The notes under the pieces: generated by a model
What the model was told of the DNA's origin: nothing
The model's database searches: none
Seen by the model: the letters and a program-made list of their open reading frames with translations, nothing else
Shown: in pieces, positions 50,014 to 62,723 of the stretch
Layout: each line of letters starts with the position of its first letter
Numbering within the stretch: position 1 is the first letter of the stretch
Made by a program: the position numbers and the translations under genes
Origin: Garcia nutans
Lineage: Eukaryota > Streptophyta > Magnoliopsida > Malpighiales > Euphorbiaceae
Assembly: GCA_947685225.1 (NCBI GenBank)
Contig: CANTUV010000010.1
Location: 7,874,001 to 7,938,000 of the forward strand
Reading direction: 5' to 3'
Length of the DNA stretch: 64,000 nt

Positions 50014-51735
50014 AGGTGATCGTTGAGCAGGACCTGAGGCAATGGTTGATACATTTGGATGAGAGACAATAGTAAGAAAGATATTTTGTATGGCCCTCTT
50101 GAAAAATGTTCAATACATGTTAGTTGGAATGTCTCTCTGAAAATGAAGCATAACTATGCTAAATAGGTATTTTTAAAATTTAAATTTGAAAAATATTTTT
50201 GAAAGAAAAAAAAAGTGAATATTTTTAAAAATAATTTTAGTTTTTAAAATGTTTTTTTTAAATCCTTTTTTTCTAAAGAAATGAGATAATTTCTTTTTCT
50301 AGCAGAAATAAGCATTTATTAATAGCTAAAACACCTGATACAGTACTCCGCAATTACAGAAAACCATAAAGAGCACATAATAAGATCTTTCTCAAGTAAA
50401 CTAAAGCTAAATGCAATAGTAGCGAACAAAGAAGCTCCTAAAGATGCCAAAATTAGTGGCTTTCCCAGTATGGATGAAGTATGAAATCTTTATCAATCCA
50501 GACACAAAACCAGCCAGTAGGTAAACCATTTTCCTTCTATTTTGAAGAGTCCTTGATCTGTAACATAGATCCTTGAATTGGAAGGCCAACAAACAGGAAC
50601 ATGGCTAAATACAGTAACCAGAGGCAATGCCATAAAAGGACATTCCAACAAACCCAGCCTAGGGAAATCAAAATAAAGAGTCATAACACAATCCCTAGGC
50701 CTCTTCAGATAAAAAGGAAATTGAGGGAAATGAATGATATTTCATCTTAAAAAGGGGCATGAGAGGACGTAGCTCAAAAAATACTGTAAAACTGAGTTGA
50801 AATAGAGGGGCTACAGGAATCATCAGGTAGCCATTATCCTCATGAGTAAACCGAAAAGTAAGGGGACAAGGATTCAAAATTCTTATAGATTTAGGAGGAA
50901 AATAGAGGAAAAAAGAGCACCTCTGTGGGGGAAAGGTTGAACCTTGATGCGCCAAGTAAATTTGTGAGGAGCCTCTACATGCATCAAAGTATTCTATTGA
51001 AGGACCCACAAATCTACTTCCAGATTGAAATCGAAGAGCCAGCAATCCCACTCCACCATCCAAGCCTCAAGAAGAGGGACCCTTAAGATGGGTTCGATGG
51101 AGCTCGACCGGAACATAGACCAACTCGTGGGGGAGTACATTCCAGATCAACCCAAAAAAGGTTAAAATTAATGGCTAAGGAGAGCTGATATTCACAAAAA
51201 GCTAAGACGTTGGTCGTTGATGGAATCGGCACTAAGCAGGAGCGAGAGTGAGGAACTTGTCGTCAAGATGGAGGAGGTGGACAAGAGCATGCAACCACAG
51301 AACACAATCTATAGTAAGTAGGCAAAAAGAAAAGGGTTAGGGTAGAAGGTTGTTGTCAAGTAGGGAAGAAGACAAAAGCCACTAGGGACGGCGGGAATTT
51401 ACAAAAAGAGAGAACGAACACTAGAAGCAAGGAGATTTAAATTGTTTGTATTAGTTTCTTTGAATATAGAAATGAGATGCTCATTATGATAATCATTGTT
51501 TAATTTGCCATATACTCGGTTCATTCGAAAACATACATATGTATTCGCTTTCCTCTCTCTCTCCATGATAGTGCCAGCACCGACGCCATCACCATTACCA
51601 TCAACCATCTCTAGGTCACTGCCACTCTCTTTCCTAGACCATTCTTTTTTCTTCTTTTTTTGTCTTTCACCTCCTAATATTGTTACAAACTCTCAAAATC
51701 CTAACTTTTGTTAGAACTTCATAAATTATCAAAAA
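50014..51735. other. Anonymous region after the unknown gene
   Basis: It includes the 3' flank of the upstream gene. From about 50290 to 51110 the minus strand has a long stretch with few stops (for example 50695-51063) but no recognisable domain. It may be decayed transposon sequence linked to the nearby LINE, though I cannot show that. Confidence 0.4.
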
Positions 51736-51736
51736 T

Positions 51737-52690
51737 CATTTTTTTTTGAGGTAAATGGAAAATCATATAAGGAAATAAAAGCAACACAAATGAGAGAAGA
51801 AGCAAAGGATCGAGTAACCCTGGCAAATAGGCCTTCCCATTACACTCAAATTAGGATCCTCATTACTTCCTTCAAACTGAATAAACTGTAAAAGAAAATC
51901 TGGAAGTTCACTTCATACAAATGGACTAGCATATTGAAGAGCACCTCTAGCTAGAAAGTGAGACGCTCTATTAGCTTGTCTACGAACCCATGAAAAGGAT
52001 AAACCTTGAAAACTTTTTCTTAATTGTGAACAGTCATCAATCAAAAAACCAAATTCAGTAACATTGATAGTAGAAGTAATAGCCTTAAAAACTTCAAGAC
52101 AATCAGTTTCCACAACAATATTCCTTAATTCTTGAGCTTTGATCCATGAAAGTGTTTCACAAAAGCCCAAGACTTCAGCTATACGAGGATCTGTAATGCC
52201 ACGATGACGCCATGAACAAGCTTTAACAAACTACCCCAAATGATTCCTAATTACAGCTCCTGAACCAGCTACTACGGGATTAGAAAAAATTGCTCCATCA
52301 ACATTGCATTTAAGGAAGCCAGGAGGAGGAGGCAACCAAGACAACTGATGAGGTGCAGATGGTGATCGACTCCGTTCTGCAACTGACAAACGAGATTGAA
52401 GAGCATCCCATTCCTGCCAAGCATGTAACGCACACTTAAAAATAGAGATAGAGTCCATAAACTTTTGTTCCCATAACCATTTATTGAGAGACTTCCACAG
52501 AAACCACATAAGATAACAGCTCTTTGCCAACAAAATCCAGTCTCCTTTATCAACCAAATAATTTATCAGCTTATTCAGACTGCCACAATCCACAAAGATA
52601 AATAGAATGAAATAGAGTTTCAATATGAGAACAGAGAGGGCACGCAGTATCCATCTGGATTCCTTTCACTTCGAGTGCAACTTTAGTGGG
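51737..52690 (-). pseudogene. Dead LINE retrotransposon, 3' end (zinc region and RNase H)
   Basis: On the minus strand MDTACPLCSHIETLFHSIYL near 52660 is the zf-RVT-type CPLC...H segment found at the C terminus of plant LINE reverse transcriptases. After a frameshift the frame 52623-51913 gives the RVT_3 RNase H domain: FLKCNVDGAIF, GSGAVIRNHLG, VVETDCLEVFKAI, SWVRRQANRASHFLARGAL. A TAG follows NHLG, and a TGA follows SPFV, before the usual ELPDFLL end. An A-rich tail (CCTCAAAAAAAAATG on the minus strand) sits near 51740. Only the 3' end is present, consistent with 5'-truncated insertion. Confidence 0.85.
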
Positions 52691-53694
52691 GACAATGGGT
52701 AGTGCTAAAGTGACTCTATTTTAAAATAGAGTTATCAAACTCCACGTTTATGAAAAATATTACGAGCCATTGGATATGTTGAAAAATGTGTGATAATGAT
52801 AGAGTAATTATTTATTGTGAGATAAGATTCACAATATCATAATATAGACAAATTGATAATTTTATTCTTAAAATATAATAATATTTATAAGTAAATCAAG
52901 TGACATGGCTGTAATTTTTTAAATAATAGAGAAAATATTTACGTGCTTCACTTTATTTTTTATTTTCTTTTAATATTTTATATAATTAAAAATAGTTTAA
53001 TACAAAAATTATTTAGTAGAATATACTATATATATATATATAGCAATTATAAATATTTATACAATTTCATATTGCTATAAAAAAAATTATATATTAAAAA
53101 ATTAACTATAAATTAATAATATTATTATTTGCCCTTATTTTTAGTTTTTAATTATTTAAAATTTAAAATAGTAAGACATTACAATAATTAAAAATAAAAT
53201 GATAATTATTTAATATTTTAATCTACATGATTTATAAATAATATATTAAATGTTATAATTATATATTTATCATCTTTCAATTAGAATTACACAATGTACT
53301 AATTTTTTTATTATTAAATCAGTAATTTAATAATTAAAAATATTTTTTAAAATTATATAATCACTAAATAAAAATTTCATATATAATTAAAATAAAAATT
53401 TTATTCTTTTCACAATTATAATAATATTTTTTTATCTCAACACTCAAGGTAGACATTGCTTTTCTTTTTATTCAAATAAAATTTTAACGTAAAAATATGG
53501 TTTGAGATAATATAAAATTATTTTTTAAAATGAACACTTGAATATTTTATTTATGTTTCTAATTATATGTATAATTTATAATCGGATAAGGAATATTATG
53601 AATATATCATTGTGTAGATAAGAACTAAGTTTTTATTTCTTCATGTCTTAATTTAAAATTTTTTAATGAAAAAAAGGTGAGAAAGCATTCAATG
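52691..53694. other. AT-rich intergenic DNA, nothing recognised
   Basis: No frames, termini or RNA genes seen. Confidence 0.6.
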
Positions 53695-54170
53695 AGTATT
53701 GTAAAACCCTTGGTTTTTGTATGATTTTAAGTCTAGGGGCAAAATGGTAATTTTGCACCTTAGGGGCAAAATAGTCATTTTGTGCCCTTTGATTGTCTTT
53801 TCGATACTCGGGGCGACGTGACGGTCGTTTTGAGTATAATATTGTATTTTTGGCTTCGGGGGATATTTTGGTCATTTTGGCGGTCTGAAAATTTTCGGAT
53901 TTCGTTTTGCTATTTTTGATGTCATTTTGGTGACCGTGATGTCGTTACGGTTATTTTAAGTATAATTTTGCTAGGGGTTGTATTTCGGGAATTTTTCGGA
54001 AATTTATTAATTTTTTTTATTAAAATAAATTAAATAAATTAAATTTGGGGTTAGTTGTAAATTTTTATAAGTTAGTTGGGTGATTTTTTGATTTTTTAAA
54101 GAGTTTTAGGGTGTTTTTAAATTAAAAAATTAATTTAGGGGCATATTGGTAATTTGTCAATTAAAAATCG

Positions 54171-54178
54171 TATAAATA
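54171..54178 (+). promoter_or_regulatory. TATA box within the solo LTR
   Basis: TATAAATA lies about 470 bp into the LTR, followed about 30 bp later by the GAGGGTTTAATTAATTG region where transcription could start. It is a likely U3/R promoter. Confidence 0.55.
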
Positions 54179-54224
54179 GGGGTGTTAGGGCACCCAATTG
54201 AGGGTTTAATTAATTGTGCCGCCG

Positions 54225-54430
54225 GAGAGAGAAAAAAAATCAAAATTTTCTTCAAAAACAGTGGCCCGTCGTTTCGTCAGTGCGCGCGCCAGGGTGCCCG
54301 TGTCGTTTGGCGAGGCGCTGGCGTCGTTCGGCGGAGAGGCGCGAGCCAGGGGCTTGTCGTTCGGCGTGCGAAGCTCCGTCGTTTGGCGTGCTGCGGGCTG
54401 GCTCGCCGATGTCGTTTTGGCCTCTGTTCC
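54225..54430. other. GC-rich island in the solo LTR
   Basis: About 200 bp are much richer in G and C than anything nearby, with several GTCGTTTGGCG-like repeats at 54300-54390. All frames are open across part of it, but this reflects composition. No protein is recognised. Confidence 0.7.
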
Positions 54431-56342
54431 AGCAGCTCAAATTTTCGAATTTTTGGGTTTTTTGAGGTTTTTCTTGATTCCTTTTGCATTATTTCGACTT
54501 CCATTTGATTAGTTCATGTTCATATCATATTGGGTTGGTATTTTTCTTAATTAATTTGGTTAAATTCGAATTATTATTTAATTAAATTGATTTTTTACAA
54601 AAAAAGTTAGGTTTTGGGTTTTATATTGTTTTGAAGGATTTTGATATTGAATTAATTGATTTGGCTAATGTGTTGGGTTCCAAAAATTGATGAAGGTATT
54701 GAGTTAGGGTTTGATTAAATTGATTTGGGTGTTAAGATTTTCGAATTAATTGTTTCTTTGAGTTTTTGGATGAATTAATTTTCTGCTGAAGTTTGATTTT
54801 TGTGCTGTATGTTTCCCGATTTTTAATTAAGTATTGGAACATGATAAAAATCTGAAATTTGGATGTGTGGCTCGAAATTGAGTCTAGTTTATGAGAAAAA
54901 TAATTGTTGGGATTTTGGAGCATCGAATATTTCTGAAAAATTCAAGTTTGCTACTGTTGTCTGACAAACTGTGCTGTTGATGCTATTGCATCAACAGTAA
55001 CTTTCGAAATTCATATTAAAATGTATAAAAATGTTTTTGATTTGATTTTCATATATGTTGTAGTTCTGGAAGTCTAGTTTACAAGAAACATATGTTGGGC
55101 TATATTTCTGTTTGTTATACGGTTGGAATAATTTGATCTTTCTACTGCTACCAGTATGGTAACTGGTTGTATGAATCCGATTTAAGAATTAAATTGAGGG
55201 ACTTAGAGGTTTCTAAAAATTATGAAATTTTTATATGTTGTTTATGAGGATGTTGTTAATTCTAGAAAAATAATTTGGAGTCTGGTTCTAATTTTTAGGT
55301 TCCGAAATAAATTAAGAATTGACACTGCTGTTGGTTAAGGGTTTTCTGATGATGTCTGATTTGAGAATTATTTTGAAGGTCTTAGATGTCTTGAAAAAAT
55401 TATGAAATTTTTATAGGTTGTCCATCCTGATGTCTATTATATGAGAAAATTATTTGGATAATTTGGTGGTAACGAAATGTGAAGGATTTATGATGATTTT
55501 TGCTGTACTGATTTTTAGTGGTTCAAATAGAACCAGAATGCTGTAAAATATTTTTGGGGTATCAAATAAATTTGGATTAATCTGAAATTTTGGACACATG
55601 TTATTTGGATGTTGGAGAAGCTACTGGAATGTTTCCAGAATTTTTGAGTGATGGAATTATTTTCTGGAAATTTTTGAGTTATTGAGACTACTTAAGAATT
55701 TTTTATCGGTTTTGGGTGTTGGTATGATTTATGATTTTTGCATAGGGACTGATGTGATATTATTTGATAAATGAGTTATAGAAATTGAGTTGAGGTTCTG
55801 GTTCTAATAAATTTTAGGTAATTAATTGATTATGTATTTTCGAGGTGCGATCGGTTTAACCTTTGGGTTGAACCATAATTTTGAGTTGAGTCGGGTTGGT
55901 TTCATCTTGGTTAATTGTTGGTTAAGTATTGGTCTTTTTGCATTCATAGCATGCATTGCATCCCTTATTATAGATGAGATAATGAGATTGATCATTGGAA
56001 TATGTAATTATCTTTCCTTAGGCAATAATCCGGCTGAAGCTCGAGGTCAGTAGGTTGTGAGGGTTGTGCTAAGCTTTCTTTGGATACCAGGTAAGTTCTA
56101 TGGGTGTATGTGATTATTTGTGTTGTGATTATTTGTGTTGTGCTACTTGCTAACAACTTATATATATAAACCCTTCTTATATATATTATCCTTTCTATAT
56201 ATTCACTATACTATTCTTTCGAACCCAGCCTCGTATGCTTTAGGAGACAGAGAAACTTGCATGTGATTGTATTTATGTGATAATATTGAATGTGATATTA
56301 CTTGTGCTGTGTGATGGTGTGTCATGAAGGGGAAGGAGGTTA

Positions 56343-56430
56343 CTGAGGCTTAATGCCTATACTGTTCTGAGGCTTAATGCCTATACTGCTACTGAGGCTT
56401 ATGCCTATACTGTTTACTGAGGCTACATGC
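56343..56430 (+). repeat. Tandem TGAGGCTTAATGCCTATACTG units in the solo LTR
   Basis: Four short units of about 21-30 bp, all beginning CTGAGGCT and containing ATGCCTA, follow each other with small changes. They lie late in the LTR. Confidence 0.8.
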
Positions 56431-57699
56431 CTAATTACTGATTACTGTACTGTACTGAGAAGTTATAAGGGCGGATGTGACTGATATGATTACTGTACTG
56501 TTTACTGATTGGTGACCCCGACACACCATCTTGTTTGCTTAATTTGTGATTGTATTATATGTGCTGCTTATATAACTGTTAGATGTTTCTCTGCCTCTCA
56601 TAGACTTACTGGGCGTCTATAATGCGCTCACACCCTTACAGATTGTCTTGCAGGTTTACAGTGATTGCCTTCGTCTATCTTCTTTCTCTTCTTGGCGAAG
56701 TCGATCAGGTTTTCCGTTTGTGTCATTGGTCTTTCTGCTTAGAGATTTCCGGATATTGAACTTTTGGGCGGATTGAATCCGAATCCCTTATTGTGTAATA
56801 AGTAGAACTTGTCTGCATTAGATTTCCTGAATGATTATATTGTGACTTGATTATATTGATGGTTTGCATTTGATATAGGATTGAGGATTATTTTAAGTAT
56901 TGAACTATTTTGCACTTAGACTGTTATGAATGTTTTAATAGGCTTATGTGGTCGGACTTCGGTTTGGCTGCATGCCGGTCATGGCCCCCGGGTTGGGTCG
57001 TGACAAGTATGATAATTTAAGATTAAATTATGATAAACTTTAAATCTACTTAAATATCATTTATTTGATTTACTAATTTTAAATAGTATTCTAATATTAA
57101 TAGAAAATTTTATAATTTTTTTTCATTTCATGAAGTACCTTTTGTTCTTATATATTGTTTATAGACTAATAGTAAATTATTAAATCAAGTTTTAAAAAAA
57201 AAACACATTGATAAATCATATACATAAATTTTGCATTAAATTCTCTTTTAAGATGGCATTAAATTTTGGTAGTTTGATGAAATTAAATATAAAAATACCA
57301 TTTTATAATTTTTTCCCTAATAAATAGTAATATTTATATAAAAAAAATTGTATAATTTGTAATTAATCATGAAATATAGGGGTAAATAATAATAATGTGT
57401 ATATCAAAGCTTTATAGAAAAATTTTATTCTCTTCTTTAGATTCACAAAAATATTTCTCTTCTCTTCTTACGATCGCTGATAGTATTTTTATAGTGATCA
57501 AATATGTTGATAATATTTTTTTTTTAAAATGTGTTATAATGTGTGTAAGGAATTTGTAATAGGGGGGAAAAATCATAACATTGCAACTATATTTGAGTTA
57601 AGTATATTTATGCTTTTAATTTTATAATTAAACTTATAAAATGATAGTGTAAATTTTATTTTGAAAGAAATAGATATTTTTATAAAATTTTAAAAATTT

Positions 57700-59760
57700 A
57701 ATGTAAATTCTGAAAGTTTGAGTATACATTCTGTAAATTTGAATAATATTATGGCAGGTCATATTAGTGATATTGTGAAAGTTTTAACAGACTTTCTGTA
57801 ATTTTGAATGTTAATTCTGGTAGTTTGACTAAAAATTTTAGTAAGTCAATTTTTAATATTTTGTTTATCAAATTTCAGAAATTTCAGAAATTTTACTTAA
57901 ATTATCAGAATTTTAATTAAAAATTTCAGAAAATTAATGTAAATTACATAATTTTTAGTAAACTCTATGTAATTTTGAATAATAATTCTGGTAGTTTGAT
58001 AAAAAAAATTCTAGTAGATCAAATTTTAGTATTTTATTTCTTAAATTTCAGAAATTTAACTCAAATTATTAAAATTAAGTAAAACTTTCAAAATATTGAT
58101 ATAAATTAAGTAAGTTTCAATAGACTTTTTATAATTTTGAATGACAATCTTGATAGTTTGATAAAAAAAATTTTAGTAGGTAAAATTCTGGTATTTTGTT
58201 TATCAAATTTCATAAATCTCACTCAAACTATTAGAATTGTAACTAAAAATTTTAAAAATTGATATAAATTATGTAAGTTTAAGTATATTTTTTTTTTGTA
58301 ATTTTGAATAATAATTCTGGTAGTTTGACCAAAAATTTTGTAGGTCAATTTGTGGTATTCTATTTATCAAATTTCAGAAATATTACTCAAACTATCAGAA
58401 TTTGAACTAAAAATTTCAAAAAATTAATATAAATTATGTAAGTTTTAATAGACTTTCTGTAATTTTTAATGATAATTTTGGTAGTTTGACCAAAATTTTA
58501 GTATGTCAATTTCTGATATTTTATTTTTAAAATTTTAAAAATCTCACTCAAACTATCAGAATTTGAACTTAAAGTTTCAAAAAAATTGATGTAAATTATG
58601 TAAATTTTAGTAGATTTTCTATAATTTTGAATGATAATTTCAGTAGTTTGACCAAAATTCTTGTAAGTCAATTTCTAGTATTTTGTTTTTAAAATTCAAG
58701 AAATCTCATTCAAAATATCAGAATTTGAACTAAAAGTTTTAGAATTTCTTTGTAAATTATATTAGTTTTAATAGTCTTTCTATAATTTTGAATGATAATT
58801 TTGATAGTTTGACAAAAAAATTTAGTAAGTAAAATTCTGAAATTTTATTTTTAAAATTTCAGAAATCTTACTCAAATTATCTAAATTTGAACTAAAAATT
58901 TTAGAATATGGATGTAAATTATGTAAGTTTCAATAGAATTTCTGTAATTTTAAATGACAATTTCAGTAGTTTGACCAAAATTCTAGTAAGTCAAATTTTA
59001 AAATTTTATTTGTCAAATTTTAAAAATTTTACTCAAATTATCAAAATTTAAAATAAAAATTTTAAAAAATTGATGTAAATTATGTAAGTTTCAGTAAATT
59101 TTCTGTAATTTTGAATAATAATTTTGGGAGTTTGACAAAAATTTTAGTAAGTCAATTTTTGGTATTTTGTTTATAAAGTTCTAAAATTTTTACTCAAACT
59201 ATCAGAATTTAAATTTAAAATTTTAGAAAATCGATGTAAATTTTAGTAGATTTTCTATAATTTTGAATTATAATTATGGTAATTTGACCAAAATTCTAGT
59301 ATGTCAATTTATGATATTTTGTTAATAATATTTCAGAAATCTCACTCAAATTACTAAAATTTGAACTAACAGTTTCAGAAAATTTATATAAATTGTATAA
59401 ATTTGAGTAGACTTTCTGTAATTTTGAATGACAATTTTAGTATTTTGACTAAAAATTATAGTATGTCAATTTATGATATTTTGTTTCTCAAATTTTAAAA
59501 TTCTCACTCAAATTATCAAAATTTTAACTAAAAATTTTAAAAAATTTATATAAATTGTGTAAGTTTTAATATACTTTCTATAAGTTTGAATAATAATTTT
59601 GGTAGTTTGACAAAAAATTTTAGCATATCAATTTCTGATATTTTGTTATTAAATTTCAAAGTTTTGTATCAAAATATCGTAGTTTTAACCAAAACTATCA
59701 GAAAATTGTTCAATATTCTATAAGTTTGAATCATATTTTTGTAATTTTGTGTAAATCTTA
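57700..59760. repeat. Degenerate AT-rich tandem array, about 162-bp period
   Basis: The block TCTGTAATTTTGAATGATAA, followed by TTTTGGTAGTTTGACC, recurs in order with anchors near 57801, 57972, 58134, 58301, 58462, 58624, 58795, 58947, 59108, 59260, 59421 and 59583. Spacing is 152-171 bp, averaging 162. Each unit also holds a TCAATTTCTGGTATTTTGTT block and a CTCAAACTATCAGAATTTGA block. Twelve full units with partial ones at both ends are visible. The units have diverged substantially. It resembles a satellite of nucleosomal size, or the repetitive interior of a transposon. Confidence 0.85.
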
Positions 59761-59769
59761 TGGTATTTT

Positions 59770-60485
59770 GAGTAAACATCCTGGTAAGTAATATTATAAT
59801 TGTTTAAATTTTAAATTTTGAAATCAATGATCAAACTACCTTATCTCAAAATTACATAATAAAAAAAATTCTTTAATCTATGTGAACTTCCTGATAATTT
59901 ATTTGTGCATGTCATATTTTGACCTTTTTTGTGTTATTATTTATAGATTTTATAATGTTTTAAAATGATGTCCCTCAAAAGAAAAATGTTTCATTGAATT
60001 TGAGAATTTTGATTTAGACAGAATGAAAATACTTTAAAAGGAGATGATGACATTGATGATGATGACTTTGTGGCTTCAAGGTTTGACCACATTAATAATA
60101 GTCTATTACCAGCAGAATGTGAACGTGCTTTATTTTAGTGATAATAAATCACAAAATTTGTCCAAATTGACTTATGATCAAATAATGACAATCTAATTCT
60201 CTTTACTTGAATAAATAAAATTATTTTATATTGCATATTATGATACCATAACTAAAAATTCAGGTATGTAGTATTATGATTGTTTGAATTTTAAACTTTA
60301 GAATAATCTATCAAATCATCTTATCTTAAAATTACAGAATACAAAAAATCTTTAATTTATATGAATGTTTTGAAAATTTATCTGCAATTTATTTATAATT
60401 CGTTTTTCATATTATTGTTGGTAAATTTTATAAAGTTTCACGATATTAACCTCAAAAGAAAAAAATTATAGTTGAATTCATATTC
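59770..60485. repeat. Diverged direct duplication of about 230 bp with spacer
   Basis: The blocks GGTAAGTAATATTATAATTG, then TATCTCAAAATTACATAATA, TCTTTAATCTATGTGAA and CCCTCAAAAGAAAAA at 59790-59985 recur in order at 60262-60475 as GGTATGTAGTATTATGATTG and matching variants. The 250-bp spacer includes a short acidic frame (GDDDIDDDDFVASRFDHIN) near 60040-60095 that I cannot assign. Confidence 0.7.
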
Positions 60486-61020
60486 TATTACCCTTATTTA
60501 TATCCTACTATCAATTATACTAAAGTTTTAGTTCCTTGGCTCGTGGTAAAAAATAGTAAAATTAATAGCAAATATTTTTACTACTAAAAGAAAGTAGTAT
60601 ATCCTTCAATGTATTTTTATATATTCTATAATTCAATATATTATGAGTTAACATGATTATCAAGAATATGCTTCAAACAAAAATGAAATAAATTTGTTGA
60701 AAATTAACTTGTAAATAATTTCTATATATAATGGATTTCAATTTCATGATCAATTTAGCAAAGAAAATTTTATTACAAAACAGTTTAAATTCATCACTAA
60801 TTAATCCATCAAAATTAAATATATTTCGTCACTTATCCATTTGTGAAATTAATCTAATTTAAATATATTTTATTACTAATTAATCAATAAATTTAGTCAA
60901 CGTAAAATAACAATACTAGAAATAAAAATAAACATGATAATGGCATTGATAAGTATAGTTTAAAATCGAATACTAAAAAATAAAAATACAACAATAATAA
61001 CAACTTGCTAATATCTAAAA
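60486..61020. other. AT-rich intergenic DNA, nothing recognised
   Basis: No feature could be supported. Confidence 0.6.
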
Positions 61021-61021
61021 T

Positions 61022-61225
61022 AAAATATATAAAAAAACTCAAGCATACTACAAATAAGAAATATCATCATCCGTTGTATTATGATCAGAAGTATCATCAT
61101 CAAGAGAATGAAAAAAATATACAAAATATATAAAAAAAAAAAACTAAAGCATACTACAAATTAGGAGTATCATCATCCGTTGTGTTCTCATCAAAAGTAC
61201 CATCGTCATGAGAATGAGAGGATTG
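61022..61225. repeat. Direct duplication of about 105 bp with acidic-peptide coding look
   Basis: TATATAAAAAAACTCAAGCATACTACAAATAAG...ATCATCATCCGTTGT occurs at about 61026-61115 and again at about 61132-61222. On the minus strand the second copy reads HSHDDGTFDENTTDDDTPNL before a stop, and the first reads a similar DDDTSDHNTTDDDISYL. This resembles a repeated C-terminal exon end, perhaps of a transposon protein, but no family is recognised. Confidence 0.55.
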
Positions 61226-62640
61226 AGAAGACTGAAGTTATTCCATTATCGAATCCGTAAGGATTAAACTAAGGGGGTAAGAATTAATTAAATTAGTCTA
61301 TATGGAGGATTAAACTACAGGGTTAAAATTAATTAAATTAGTCTATATGGAGAATGAAATTGATAATTAAATGGCTAAGCAATGGTATATCGTAAATATA
61401 CAAGGCTTGGTTAAAGGAAACACAAGGTTAGTTAAGAGAATTATGTTGCAGAAATAATAATGATAACGCCAGTTACCATCCAACCAAATACAAATATGCA
61501 CTTAACTACAACATCATCATTACCCTACAAAGCTAAAACCGAATCTCTTGTAATCTATGGGACAAGTGTCATGCAAGAGTTAGATGCATGTATAAAGTGG
61601 CCTTATGTGATGTATATGTCTTGGTTGAAGAATAAAATCAAAAGAAACAGAAACAAGTGGCCTTCAACTTGTACGTGAGAAAGACAAGGTTAAAGAGTAT
61701 AATTTCTTGGGAAGAGAAAGATAAGGAAACATTCAAATAAAACATTTACTGGAAGCCATCGTTATTAACTAATAATAGAAAACTTCTCTACGCAAACCAA
61801 GAATACTATACGGCATTTCTCTACTAAAAATTAGGAGATAGTGAGGTTTGGAAGGAAGAATTGGTTCGGGTTTAAACAACACAGAGACAGTAGTGAAGCT
61901 GGAAATTTTTGCATTTAAGGTGAGTGTTCCACACCTAAAACAAAAAACCTTATGCTTATTTGGTTGTTTAATAATTTGCTTAGAAGGGAAACTTGTAATG
62001 ACTTGAAAATGGTAATCTTTAGAGTATAATGTGGTTGACAATCCTTTACTTTTTTGAATTTTTCAGTAATTAAATGGTTAACCCAAAAAAAAGAACAAAA
62101 GAAAATGCTCTAAACATAGAAGCAAAGTTTGTGTGTGGATGAGTTTTAGAGAGGTCGACTTAGACCAGGAATTTGAGTGGCAAGTTCATGAAATATTGGA
62201 TATAAGTTGTTAAAATGGTCCATTAACATCTTAAAGAAAAGAAAACAGGGATTGGCTAAGAGTTTTAGAAAGAAAAATAATTTTTTGTAAGACTCTGATT
62301 TCATTAATCTAGCAAGCAACTTTCCAGAAGAATAAAAGAGCATCAGACTTGGACCAATGTTCAAATTCTGATCGAATTATTATTCAAAAATGGTATGAAA
62401 AAACAAGTATTTGCTCTATAGACTGCTCACATATTGATGTGCGGTAAACTTAAAATTTTCTTTTTGATTAGCCAAGTGAATCTTTTTCAATATATACCTG
62501 CGGAGAGATATTATGAGATTAAAAAATGGATTCAAAACTAACAATAAATCAAAAGAGAACAAGAATTGCAAGACCAGAGAAAACAAACAAACAATGAAAC
62601 TATCAAAAACAATGAAACTATCACATTCAATTCTGCTTGT
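61226..62640. other. Anonymous region, no gene supported
   Basis: It has a short repeat of TTAAACTA...GGG.TAA.AATTAATTAAAT at 61264-61340 and several short frames without domains (for example 61460-61678). Confidence 0.5.
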
Positions 62641-62645
62641 CTATG

Positions 62646-62723
62646 GAGTTTAATCTTTTTTATGATTTGACCAACAACGAAACTGAGTTTAATCTTTTTT
62701 ATGATTTGAACAACAATGAAACT
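62646..62723. repeat. 39-bp tandem duplication
   Basis: The unit GAGTTTAATCTTTTTTATGA continuing to GAAACT occurs at 62646-62684 and 62685-62723 with two base differences. Flanking TGAAACTATC repeats extend it. Confidence 0.8.

Larger units (their letters stand above)
53700..57005 (+). mobile_element. Solo LTR of about 3.3 kb
   Basis: The unit begins TGTAAAACCCTTGG at 53700 and ends GGGTTGGGTCGTGACA at 57005. AGTAT lies immediately outside both ends (53695-53699 and 57006-57010), a perfect 5-bp target repeat. TG...CA ends, an internal TATA box and the absence of a second copy or of gag/pol indicate a solo LTR left by recombination between two LTRs. A 3.3-kb LTR is large; such LTRs are known from some gypsy lineages, but nothing in it fixes the lineage. 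Orientation is inferred from the TATA box. Confidence 0.85.

Noticed and set aside
52231..52623. Separate protein-coding gene with RNase H-like domain
   Set aside because: Stops after NHLG and SPFV, a frameshift upstream and an A-rich tail show a dead LINE end.
54182..54512. Several overlapping Arg/Ala-rich frames on both strands
   Set aside because: They overlap in all frames within the GC-rich island of the solo LTR. Absence of stops follows from composition, and no domain is visible.
57700..59760. CRISPR-like array
   Set aside because: Repeats are long, degenerate and directly adjacent without unique spacers, and this is plant nuclear DNA.
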